From Metarhizium brunneum (taxonomy: Eukaryota > Ascomycota > Sordariomycetes > Hypocreales > Clavicipitaceae), in assembly GCF_013426205.1 (NCBI RefSeq), contig NC_089427.1:558001-622000 (forward strand): a stretch of DNA of 64,000 nt. Reading direction: 5' to 3'. Below the pieces are notes generated by a model, which saw only the letters and a program-made list of their open reading frames with translations, was not told where the DNA came from and did no database searches. Within the stretch, counting starts at the first letter, position 1, and every line of letters starts with the position of its first letter. The position numbers and the translations under genes were made by a program. Positions 54,601 through 64,000 of the stretch are shown here, piece by piece.

Positions 54601-55215
54601 TGATAAAGACATTGCTTCTGCCGAAACCAAGAAAAAACCGGAGAAGGAGAAGGTCGGCTATGATATTGAGAATATGAGTCGTGTTCTGCCGGGACAACTG
54701 AAGTATGTCAGCTTTCTAGCCGGGCGATACAAGCCAGTAAAAAAGGTAATGATTACTTCATCCTTCGATGCGATATTTAATTTGATTATTTTTGCTAACT
54801 CCGGGCACAGCCTACTGGTGGCCCGCTACTGCTCGACGATACCAAACCCGAGGAGCCCAAATCACTCATTGAAGAGAAACTCAAGAAGGTCACTACCGAG
54901 CGTGCTCCGGTGGCAGGTCAGGGCCGAAGTGGCGCGGGCGGCCGATCCGGTAGACCGACCACGACTTTGTTGGACGGCCTTGTTGACCCAACACGTGCGG
55001 CAGGCAGCAGCCAAGTGATGAGTCAGCTTCTTCGTGGCCAAGGATCGTTTTTGGGTGACCCGCAGACGCCCAGCGGAAACACTGGAATCGGCGCGGGAGC
55101 TGCAGCCGCGGCTGGTGTACTGACTGCTGTCGATGAGGATGGAGAAGGGGATGAGGAGGCGCCAACACCTGGTGAATTTGAGTACTTCACAGATGGTGAG
55201 GACAATGAAGATTAA
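51606..55215 (+). CDS. RPN2: 26S proteasome regulatory subunit Rpn2
   Basis: Rpn2 (PSMD1) is the large scaffold of the 19S base that docks Rpn13 and ubiquitin receptors. Exons 51606..51745, 51844..54745 and 54811..55215 join in phase, giving 1148 residues. The N-terminal rod begins ATGVLAFLADEEPELKVFAL and is interrupted at about 130-190 by a Ser/Thr/Pro-rich insert. The toroid of proteasome/cyclosome repeats is visible as repeated ALGLGIAGMATGDMEIF, AVGLAMGLIMLGTGN, GVALGMALIMFGRQE, GIMTVALAYCGTGSN, VMSLGFILFRKP and AMALGISCAGTG units. A Lys/Glu-rich linker with nuclear-signal-like RRAQKKERAQRR follows. The C-terminus GEFEYFTDGEDNED corresponds to the acidic Rpn13-binding tail. The last intron precedes the conserved PTGGPLLLDD segment. 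The gene is intact. Confidence 0.95.
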
Positions 55216-55838
55216 AAGAAGCATGTTGCGTGATAGTTGTGCCCCGTTGAGCGCAACTGAATTGCAATAGCAGTGTATTTAATATGTACCACTACGGACA
55301 GAGACTCAGGACAGACTTCAGTCAGGGATGCTTTTCGCATACTGTGGCTGAGCAAGAAGCTGTTGCCGGGGAAGTATTTGAACCGATAGATGTAGCAAAT
55401 GCCATTTGTCTTTCATTCTCTCCTTTTCAGAAACGTTGGGGCTTTCGTAGTAAGCAGTCCATGTAAAGGATGCCATGAGAAGAAGTTGCCCGCAGGCAAC
55501 AACACCCTAGCCAAGAAAACATCAGGTCCTTGAACTAACTACCCTGGGGCAAAGCAGCCCACTGACGCTGGCTGCACTAACCCTTAGGAATCTGTGGCTC
55601 CAGAATGGAAAGGGACGAGGACCGGTCAGGTTGGTTCACTCAATATTAATTACTACAACACACTAATGTTATGCGACGCTCAATGCAGCCGCCTCCAAGT
55701 CCTATTGTATTCGCTAACACACAGTTCCAGAATGCCTTCAGATGATACGTATACAGCCACAGTTCGCCAGATGGATGTAAATTATCCACGTTCGCCATCC
55801 CCAGAACCAAAAAAAAAACAGTTCTGTCTTCTGCTAAA
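55216..55838. other. Intergenic (convergent 3' flanks), no gene seen
   Basis: These 620 bases lie between RPN2 and sulfite oxidase 3' ends. There is no recognisable gene. A poly-A tract on the plus strand is near 55809. Confidence 0.5.
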
Positions 55839-57845
55839 TCACTTTTCTTGTGCGCTGTTGCCATTGGCAGTTGCCCGAGAGCAATCAGTACAAACCTGTA
55901 CTCTGTGCCAAGCTGTGGCTAGATTACCACGGAAGTTCCAGGTTGCGGCGTGGCTTTCCGGTTGTGTGTTGTAGGCATCATCGGTTGCCTTGACCAGAAC
56001 TGTGGTACACCGCTTCTGGCCGCTGTCTGGAGTCTTGCTATTCGCAGCAGCAGTCACCGGATCGTCGGGTCTGCCTCCGTGTTTTTCTTTAAATGTATCC
56101 AGCGGCACACTTCCTTCAAATACCCATCGCTTCCAGGACCATGCCCCATGGCCCTGGCAGGGCGATGGCGTGCCATTTTTGGACACGCAATCAGGCAGAA
56201 GATACGCTTGAGTCCACGAGCCGCCACCATCCAACGAAACATCCACACGGATGATAGATCTACCGCCACCAGAGAATGCGTATCCGCTCATGCTAATTTC
56301 TTGTTGGGGAGGATTCTGCGATGTGGCTGCCTGGTCCTGGTCGTTTTTCAAGACATTGGGCTCTGTTTTTGAGTCAAGCCACTTGCCTAGCTTCAAAGTA
56401 GTGATGGCACTTTGGACCGGTAATTCTTGAATGGCAGGAGCTGCATCCCAGTCGACTTTGGTCTGGTTTGGGCCGAAGCACTTGTAGTCCTTGCGTTGCC
56501 ATTGGCTTGTGCTCTCTTCGTCGCTAAGGGTAATATGATTCAGCCATTTGACAGATCTAGCGGCAACGTGGCCTGGGACAATGGCTCTTAGAGGAAACCC
56601 ATGATCTCGAGGAAGCGGTTTATCATTCATGCTGTATGCCAATAGGACATCTCCCTGTGGATCAATGGCCTTCTTGATAGGAATGGATGCACCGTAGGCT
56701 TCCAGACCCATGAATTGGACGTGTTGTGTTTCGCTCGAACCACTCATGGCTTCCGAAAGGTCAAATCCAGCGTCGGCCAGCACGTCTGAAAGAAGAACAC
56801 CTTCCCAGGAGGCGTTGGAAATAGCGCCAGATGTCCATGGCAGGCCATTCGTTTGTCTTCCAGAATCATCACTCATATGCTTGCGACGATTACCAGAGCA
56901 TTGCAAAACGGCAGTGACCTTGCGGCTGGGAAACCTTGTTTTCAGTTCCCGCAGTGTGTATTCCTTCATGGTTCCATCAAGAAGCTCGACTGTCAATCGA
57001 TAGTCATCCGTCTTGGAGTCCTCGATGGTGGGAACCCACATATGATTACGCACGTAGAAGAGCTCGTTGGGTGTCAGGAATTGCGCGCTGAGCGCTTCTG
57101 ATGGCGTTTCAGCATTTCGAGGCTTGGCTGTCCGTGTAATAAGCGATGGGTGCCGCTCCGGGTCATTTTCGAAAGGATCCTCGATTTGGTCTTGCGCAGG
57201 CTTGCCATTGACAAGATCGGCTTGGTCAACATAACCAATTAGATATTGGGACAGGATATCGTAAACGTATTGATTCTTGTGGATTGTAAAAATATTCCAA
57301 TAAGGGTCTATGGATCCTCCGGCGGCGCGCAGAATGACTTGGCCACCAGGATGAGCGGGGATCCAATCCGTTATGTCGTAGACCTTGTCACCATATATGA
57401 CCCATGGATGGTCCGAGTCGGCCCCATGCTTACGGACTTCAGCTATACGAAAGCGTGGCAGGTCGGGATCCCGGTTGTCGGAGGGATTCTCTGGAGCTGG
57501 AGCTGGCTCGGGCTTAAAAGAAGAGGACGAAACCGGGGGTGACGATGCATAATGGGCATCCAAGGTGGTGGGGGACGAGGGATAGACACAGAGAGCAAGA
57601 GAGAGCAAACCGAGACTAGCAATGGCAGCCGCGATCTGAGAACGGGGCCGAACCGAATGCCGTACCGCCGACACCCGCGAGGCCGGGCCGCCGCTGTGAC
57701 GCCCGGCCTCCGCACTTTTCGGGACAGAAGAGGAGAAGACGCGTCGATGGACTGCGGTTGGAAAAAAGTCTGCCGTTGGCCGTGGGTGGGAAATGTGAAG
57801 ACGAAACAGCCGTTGAGATATACAGCGGTGGTGTCGTGGATTCAT
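55839..57845 (-). CDS. Sulfite oxidase, mitochondrial, with cytochrome b5 domain
   Basis: This molybdoenzyme oxidises sulfite to sulfate and passes electrons through a b5 heme to cytochrome c in the mitochondrial intermembrane space. It is a single exon of 668 residues. The N-terminus (about 1-90) is Arg/Ser-rich with a hydrophobic stretch (IAAAIASLGLLSLALCV, 71-87), a bipartite presequence suited to the intermembrane space. The cytochrome b5 domain has heme ligands His165 in AHPGG and about His189 in FTIHKNQ. After a linker, the Moco domain starts FLTPNELFYVRNHMWVP. The molybdenum-coordinating cysteine is C316 in AVLQCSGNRR. It continues through PLPRDHGFPLRAIVPGHVAARSVKWL and the C-terminal dimerisation domain (GYAFSGGGRSIIRVDVSLDGG). 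The b5-fused layout matches animal-type sulfite oxidase rather than nitrate reductase, since no FAD domain follows. Confidence 0.93.
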   Translation of the reverse strand: MNPRHHRCISQRLFRLHISHPRPTADFFPTAVHRRVFSSSVPKSAEAGRHSGGPASRVSAVRHSVRPRSQIAAAIASLGLLSLALCVYPSSPTTLDAHYASSPPVSSSSFKPEPAPAPENPSDNRDPDLPRFRIAEVRKHGADSDHPWVIYGDKVYDITDWIPAHPGGQVILRAAGGSIDPYWNIFTIHKNQYVYDILSQYLIGYVDQADLVNGKPAQDQIEDPFENDPERHPSLITRTAKPRNAETPSEALSAQFLTPNELFYVRNHMWVPTIEDSKTDDYRLTVELLDGTMKEYTLRELKTRFPSRKVTAVLQCSGNRRKHMSDDSGRQTNGLPWTSGAISNASWEGVLLSDVLADAGFDLSEAMSGSSETQHVQFMGLEAYGASIPIKKAIDPQGDVLLAYSMNDKPLPRDHGFPLRAIVPGHVAARSVKWLNHITLSDEESTSQWQRKDYKCFGPNQTKVDWDAAPAIQELPVQSAITTLKLGKWLDSKTEPNVLKNDQDQAATSQNPPQQEISMSGYAFSGGGRSIIRVDVSLDGGGSWTQAYLLPDCVSKNGTPSPCQGHGAWSWKRWVFEGSVPLDTFKEKHGGRPDDPVTAAANSKTPDSGQKRCTTVLVKATDDAYNTQPESHAATWNFRGNLATAWHRVQVCTDCSRATANGNSAQEK

Positions 57846-59797
57846 GGCTGGAACGTTGGATCCGCGTTGGCGGCAACGGTGGTGGCGATGGAATGGTGCC
57901 GACGAAAACCCAGTTCAGTCAAAGATGGGAGCTCAGAAGAATACTGCTGCGAACGGACGGCTTGTAGGAAAAGACTCGTCGGGGCTGTTGGAGGAGCAGC
58001 TGTGACGAACTGAGCTGGATGGCAAGCACCAGCCAGCAGGTTCCTGGGCCAAGCGCACAGCTTCCAGAAGCACAACCCGTGCCCAGAAGTCGATCTTTAA
58101 AGGCAACTCAATTCCATGGATCAGAGAAGCATGAGGTTGAATGTCTTTAACCAACTGGGATTTTGTTGAGTTGCCAAGAGAAAGAATATGCCAGGAGGCA
58201 CAATGGCGAAGTCTGCGTGCTCGCGTCTTGCGACGATGCAGTCGCAAAGCGGTTTGCTGTACTCGGTATGAAGTACGGATGGTATGCGCTCCGTTTGTGG
58301 TAGGCAAAATGCGGGAGGCCCTGGGCGTAAAGGCGATTCGATAAAAAAAACGGTGGAAGAAAGGGGGAATCAAGATTGCAGTCGAGGCGACTTAAGGCGG
58401 TACAAAGCGAAAACCGTGGGCAAGGGTAAGTGGACGAGTTTGGGATTTACAGACAAGGAAGGCACGATGGACCCAGGTGCTGGTCGGCACAAGTGCTTTC
58501 AATCGTTTACCCCGGACTCGGTAGTCGGTAAGCTACCAGACTCCATGCAAATGTTGCCAGTCGAGAACCTTGGACGTTGATTCTGCTGTGCGTGCAGCTG
58601 AGCACAGAACATGGAAACATTGACCCAACACACGACGACGCGGCACCGTTGGTTGCCGTGCTGTCTTGGCTCGACGTCAGGCGCGAGAGGTCAGGTGAAC
58701 ACTGTGTCGGTTAACCACGGCCGATTTGGCCACCACCTCTGGCCTGCACACGGCGGCAACACAGCCCTCTCTTCAACTTGGCCTACGCGTGCTCCGTATG
58801 TATTTCACTGTCCAGCGTGCCTGGACATTGCCAGTGCCCGCCATATTATCGTCCCAGCATTGAATTCTCCAACCGTCAGTGGACACGAACCGTTGAATTC
58901 TCCGTACTAGTCCATGGGCATCGCAGCCGATTGGACCAAAGAGTGCGCCTGGGACAACGGCGTGTCAACTTCCGGTTGGGACTTGACCAAGCCATGCAGC
59001 CAGGCGGGCGACTTGCCGCCTTATGCCAACATTGAACATTGAAGCAGCCCGGCAGTGGGGCAATACGGCAGACAAGGAAACATCCTGAGGCGATGCAAAA
59101 ACTACGAATCGCTTCGGATCGCTCAAAGAATTTCTGATACGACGTGATCCATTGGCTGTAAAGCGATATCCAAATAGCCTACGGCGCTTACCATTGGCTG
59201 GAGTCACAGGCCATTCCGTTCCAGCCAGTGGTAGGATTGCTTCCTGATGGGCTGCGCAGCTAACATTGAGATGGGTAGAGCTACAGTGGGTGCATGTTGC
59301 ATCGTAAATCAACTGGTATATCAACCGTTGCCAAGGATCACGGCCGGCCCATCATGCCCGGACAAGTTGAGTGCAAAACTCGATTTCAGGCCACCCCTTT
59401 TTGCCTAGGACACTTGCTTATATTAAGCACTTACCTAAACTGCTCGGTGCACAACGTCAAACCTCAAGGCTGCCAATTGAGTACGCCAAACTGGCACGCA
59501 TTACGGTTTCTGTTATAATCGTTTTATTATGCTTTCTGGATACTCTAAACTCGAGTAACGATTGCTAGAATAATGCCTGGTAAAACATGTTCTTTTGATA
59601 TTAGTTTTATCTCTAGTGAAGCTAGTAGAGTAAAGACTACTACATACAAAGCTTTTCGGGTAATTAATGGATCGATGAGGAACTCTTCAAGAGTTTAAGC
59701 TCTGCTTACTTCCGCAACGTGCGTGGCGAATAGTTGGATTGTCCTTGTACACCAGCCTCGATAAAAGAGTTCCCAGGGAAGATGGTCGATACGCCCA
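57846..59797. other. Intergenic, AT-rich towards the right, no gene seen
   Basis: In 1.95 kb I see no convincing gene. The right part (about 59400-59700) is AT-rich with a GCTTA-TAT-TAAGC inverted word at 59417-59429, possibly a degenerate repeat. Confidence 0.5.
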
Positions 59798-61472
59798 TCA
59801 CGGTATAATCAAGTCATCAACCTGAACCCTCTCAAAGAAACTGATATGCCCAAAGCCAACCCAATACTGAGCCAGCCGATTCGGCCCAATGAGCAGGAGC
59901 TGACTTTCAATATACTTGTCTGCATGGCCGGCGTGGACGCCAATACCGTCAGCGATTGGTTCTAACAGCGGTGGCATCTCCCAATATACTGGGTTGCACG
60001 CCTTCAAAGACTCTTGATCCATTTGCTTACCTTGAATAAACCCTGTTGCAGCAACGTGTCCCTTGCTCTTCACCACCCTAGCCCCCGCGAAAGGAGGGTC
60101 TGTAGCCACCCCTACGTAACCTCCGGGGCCAAGATCATCAGAGACAAAAGTGTACTCACCCCGCGGCACGTTGGGATCGCCCGTCAATTTGATTGCTTCA
60201 AGACGGCCACGATACATGTGGGCTTCCCTCCTTCGCTTTTCCCAGGCTTCGTCCGTCTCGTCAGCGTCTCGCACCAGGCCAAGCTCGGCATCAGTGACAT
60301 GAGGGTCGTCAGGTTGGTTAATGAGCAGGAATTCACATCCATGACCACTATAATCGCCAACCCATATACCTCGCCATGGCTTTGTCGACGTCGGTGTATA
60401 TAGGACCGGGTCAAGAGTCGAGTATGTGATGACTTCTTCACCAATGTGGACACCCATAGCACCAGCAGCTAGCATGACGTTGTCTGCATCGGTTAATCCA
60501 TTCAGAACCTGCACCATGCCTGTAAAGCTACCAGCCTGGCCGCCTATGAGGCTCGGCGGCGGTGGCGTTCCTGGCATTTGCATCCACTGCCGAATACGGA
60601 AGGTCTGATCAGAGACCTCACCTCGAGACCTGGGCCGATCATCTTGCGACAGGTCGATGACAGCTTGACCAGATCTTGCGCCAGACACGTGGTGACGAGC
60701 TGGGATGGTTGGTGGCGGCCAAACATGATCATAAGGGTAGTCAGCAGCGAGTTTCTCATCCGCCTTTTCAGGGTCTAATGGCCGGGTGAGTAAGAAGTTA
60801 CTGAACATCGGATCTGAACGATTTCCACGCGCCATGGGTTTTTCGGAAGCAAAGCGGTTGGCGCCCTGCCTGACAGAAAAATTTCCGGTCTTCTGCCTGT
60901 CTTGGACATCAAACTGCAGAACAGGCTTATCAAGATGCAGCTTGACTTGTGGCTCGAAACCATGAATAATAACCTGGCTGTCCGTTGGCCAATGTTCGAA
61001 GGTGTTCCTATTGCTTACGGCTACCAATTGGTAGCCTTCTATACAACCTCTCCGTGGGTCGAAGCGCACGACGATTAGTTTGCCCGTTAAATCTCTATCA
61101 CAGAACCAGATTTTATACTTCGGTAGAAACCATACGGGATCATGTGCAATATAAAGCTCCCGGAAGCTGCTGCAAGGCCCGGGGTTGGTCAATGTTAATC
61201 CCGGCACATTGTGCTGGATGCATCGAAGCCAATGGATGTCAGATATGGCTTGTCTATGAAGCTTCCGACAAGTGGCGGCAACGGAGGGCAGATCTGTGGC
61301 AGACAGGTGTGATAGAATGCAATCGATCAACTCTGGAGGCAAATTGCAGAGAGAGGATGTGTTTGAATCCCTATTTGAACTTTGTCTTGAGCGGGAAGCA
61401 CTTTCGACCGCTTCCTCTGACAATAATAGATGCTTGCCTGTGGCGAAACGTCAGCTTACTCATTTCTTGCAT
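59798..61472 (-). CDS. F-box protein with fungal WVGDYSGHGCEF-type domain
   Basis: This is an SCF ubiquitin-ligase substrate adaptor by family; the substrate is unknown. The main exon 59798..61416 lacks an ATG at its 5' end. Adding a 13-base first exon (61460..61472, encoding MQEM) across a 43-nt intron (GTAAGC donor, CTGAC branch site, TTGTCAG acceptor) gives 543 residues in frame; this start is tentative. The F-box is near 25-70: LCNLPPELIDCILSHLSATDLPSVAATCRKLHRQA. A conserved C-terminal region includes PWRGIWVGDYSGHGCEFLLI, then GRLEAIKLTGDPNVPRGEYTF and GHVAATGFIQGKQM, a domain seen in other fungal F-box proteins. The middle has a Pro-rich disordered stretch. The gene lies head to tail with the small unknown gene at 61530-62160. 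Confidence 0.85.
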
Positions 61473-61529
61473 TAAAAAACCCGTGCCATCTGATAAAATG
61501 ATAAAGCCATCCAATCCGAGCCAAGTAGA

Positions 61530-62160
61530 CTACTTGATCGCAAACTTGGACGCTGCTAACTGGGACTTAGAGGATGAGGCTCCGGCTGTAAGACAGCCAA
61601 GGTTGGTGTATAATTGCTATTAGAGAGGCATACACACACCACAAAATAGAGCTATCAGCCGCATGAAAATCAACAGTACAGACCCAGAGATGAATTGTGG
61701 CAATTGTGTGTCTTAACGTCGACGATGAACCCAGGGGCAAAGCAAGGAGTTGAACAGACATGGGCATACCTGCAAATGTGGTATCATGGTGCTCTCCGCC
61801 ACTGGCAGTGCTAGTTTGGCCTGACATTTTCCTCAAAATGCGTTGTCGGTAATGATTGACTTCATTCGGCATGCTCTCAAGCAGGTCCAGGTTAGTTTCG
61901 TTTTCCGCGTTGATACGACCGTAGTTTGAAGGCGATGTAGTGGCTGAAGTAGGCACAATAGGCAGAAGGTCACGAATTTGGTTGTCAGGTAAGCCTGGCA
62001 AATCCCGTGCAGGAGGTGAATTAGGAGCGGGTGAGGGAGCCTGGCGCTTCGGAGGCCGCTGATGAGAAGACGATGGATCTGAAGTTGTAGTCGACTCTGT
62101 CCGAGAATCATGAGCTGGCTCCGCAGAACGCTTTTTTCTAGAGGCTGCGAAGCCAGCCAT
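61530..62160 (-). CDS. Small hypothetical protein, two exons (148 aa)
   Basis: I do not recognise this protein. Exons 61770..62160 and 61530..61585 join across a 184-nt intron in phase 1, giving 148 residues. The start is a good ATG (gccATGgct) followed by a basic stretch (MAGFAASRKKRS) that could be a nuclear signal. A Pro/Ser-rich disordered region follows. A more structured helix-forming part is LPDNQIRDLLPIVPTSATTS, then NLDLLESMPNEVNHYRQRILRKM. The spliced tail reads TTFAAGASSSKSQLAASKFAIK. Without splicing the frame would extend through intron sequence to 61567. The composition is typical of small fungal nuclear or chromatin proteins, but no domain is assignable. Confidence 0.5.
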
Positions 62161-64000
62161 TTCGCGGATATATCACAGCAGGTCGAAGGAGAGGTACACG
62201 AGGCAAAAGTCGAGCAGGCCGCCGTGCTGTGTGATATAGATTCAATTCTGATGTGGCGTTTCTGAGTTGGAGAGCTCTGAAGAATTGTGCATTCAAAAGA
62301 GGAAAGGAGTTTACGGAGTCCCCAAGTGATGTGGATATTTGGCGGGCTAGTCAAAAATGCAAGACACGAGGTTGATATATTGTTGTAGTACCATTTGCAA
62401 GTGCCACTCGCTGTTTTGGACGGTGTCTGTTGTCTGAGATGCAGTTTTTGTGGCGAGACTCGGGGTTGTACGCCAAGTGCTGCACAATTCTAAGCTCAGC
62501 CAGGATCACCAGCACACCCGTGGGGGGGAGTGTATGAGCAAAAACGGGACAGCGGAATCCTTGCGGCAGTCAATGGGAAGCGGTAGGTGACAGTGAGACT
62601 GAGGTTGAAAGTTCTTGTTTTGGCCCGTGTTGGTAATTAGTTGGTCTGGTTGGGTGAGAGTACTCTCGTAGTCAACTTAGTCGACCAGTCCCTGGTGCCG
62701 CTCTCAGATGACAAAAGGCCCATAGATCCGCTCCAGCGCCCGCCATGGGATGGAGCTGATGGATCGGATGGCGCGGTCAGCCTACCAGCTTCTCAACGGG
62801 AAAGCCAGGGCCTGATGGTAACCTGGTTTGACGGCGGCTATAAAAGGGTTCCGGGCCAGACACAAGGTGTGGAATAAGTACCGCGCTCTGCTTGGGCTTC
62901 CTTTGTTTCGGCTTTGATGTGTGTCGTAACTGGGACGCTGTGGGGAGTAAGCCGTGGTGTTGTGCCGTGCCGTGATTCCGTGGTTCCGTGCAAGGCGATG
63001 CGAAAATCCCTGGCCTGGCATGTCCGCAAAGGAGGATTCACTAGGCACTCAACAGTTTACATAAACATGAGTGCAGCACAGCATTATGGTGTGTACCTGC
63101 CGCAACTAGTCGAGTGGCAAATTTGAGGCAAGAGCGACCAACCAGTAGACACGGTTGCACCGTTGATGGCTTAACCACCTAGGTAGGCAGCAGTCACGCA
63201 GCGGTGCGCACCTAGTAGGTACTTAGGCCTAGGTACCTAGTAGGTGCCACTTTGTAGTTCACCTACTCCAGAGTTGCTCCCAACATATCTCTTCAACAAG
63301 ACCAACAGACTAGACGTTTGCTAACTGTGCATATGTCTATACCTGAACCACACAGCTTCCGAGGTCGACGACACTAGCTGGCACTTAGAGCTCCCAAAGT
63401 TCGGGGCACCAGATACCCGCTCCAAGTGGGTAAGTGGACTCAAAGTTCGAGAACTCGTTACACGACTCGAGACCTCCTCGGCTATGTGGAACTCGTGAAA
63501 ACATTGAAACCTCAACCTCACTACACTAGCTTCGATGACATTGGAGTCCTCCTAATCTAGGAGATCCTGATGGAGGGCTAGCAATGCCTCGATTTTAAAT
63601 GCTAATGTGTCTTCCAGATTTTCTCGGCCAGTTCGTACCAAAGATCGCATCCCTGCATTGAACCAAATCTACAGTTGGAGAGACTACGGAGTACACAAAT
63701 ATCGATGCATACATCAAGCACCAAAGACGATGACTATGTGTGTACATCGGCAGCGTCGAATGATTCGAAGACTTATGACCCTTCCCCTCCACTATAGAAG
63801 AACCAGGAGATGCAACTTCTAGGGCGGAGACCAGGACGCATCGCCCCCAAGATTAACCGTACCCGGCATTGACTATTATTAGCCTGGCTGGGCTGCAGGC
63901 AAACGCCTCGCCCATGTTCTTCTAAAGGTCAATTTGACCGAGAGACCACTGGCTAAAGTGGACCTGTCAGGAATACTAGGTCGTTTAAGACCCCGACTTC
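62161..64000. other. Gene-poor right edge with TATA box and palindromes
   Basis: I see no convincing gene in 1.84 kb. A TATAAAAG at 62839-62846 resembles a promoter, but the downstream plus-strand frames (62914-63126) have no motif. A 38-bp near-palindrome at 63209-63246 and one exact TACGGAGTA at 63685 are listed separately. Confidence 0.5.
63209..63246. repeat. 38-bp near-perfect palindrome of CTAGGTAC units
   Basis: The two halves are reverse complements of each other with only four mismatched positions, centred on AGGCCT. The unit words are CCTAGTAGGT, ACTTAGG and GGTACC. A second short CACCTAGGTAGG copy lies at 63176-63187. It is the strongest member of the dispersed family. Confidence 0.7.

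Noticed and set aside
1..64000. CRISPR array, rRNA or intact transposon
   Set aside because: No regularly spaced repeats, no rRNA sequence, and no reverse transcriptase, integrase or transposase frame could be seen on either strand.

Overview
This 64 kb window looks like a chromosome segment of a filamentous ascomycete. The evidence is short GT-AG introns of about 43-185 nt with CTAAC/CTGAC-like branch sites, monocistronic genes on both strands, and a typical Pezizomycotina gene set (NAT purine permease, Zn2Cys6 regulator, GH18 chitinase, NPP1-family protein, MARVEL proteins). Gene content and intergenic motifs suggest a Sordariomycete, probably Hypocreales; that placement is inference. I reconstructed exon structures by eye from splice sites, reading-frame continuity and known protein motifs.

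Layout. 0-10.5 kb: 3' part of a PHO-4-type phosphate symporter, a weak small-gene candidate and an interrupted reading frame, COX10, a six-exon transaldolase-like gene, and MSH6. 11-18 kb: FAD monooxygenase, NPP1-family secreted protein, DPH2. 18-29 kb: two MARVEL-domain membrane proteins flanking a VOC/glyoxalase-like protein, a gene-poor stretch with an interstitial telomeric repeat, and a Zn2Cys6 regulator. 29-38 kb: membrane-anchored J-domain protein, then three secretory-pathway hydrolases (PAF-acetylhydrolase-like, glycerophosphodiesterase, GH18 protein with both a signal peptide and C-terminal KDEL), then JIP5. 39-50 kb: shortened iron-ADH/maleylacetate-reductase-like protein, UapA/UapC-type purine permease, a 3.5 kb gene-poor block, and the mRNA 5'-triphosphatase CET1. 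51-64 kb: RPN2, mitochondrial sulfite oxidase, F-box protein, a small unknown protein, and a gene-poor right edge rich in CTAGGTAC-type palindromes.

Most genes are conserved housekeeping genes (heme A synthesis, mismatch repair, diphthamide, ribosome biogenesis, mRNA capping, proteasome, sulfite detoxification) interspersed with accessory secreted or membrane genes. I see no backbone gene of a secondary-metabolite cluster, no intact transposon, no CRISPR array, and no tRNA or rRNA gene. The best leads are the KDEL-ended chitinase-like protein, the Fe-ADH protein without its metal domain, and two families of short intergenic motifs.
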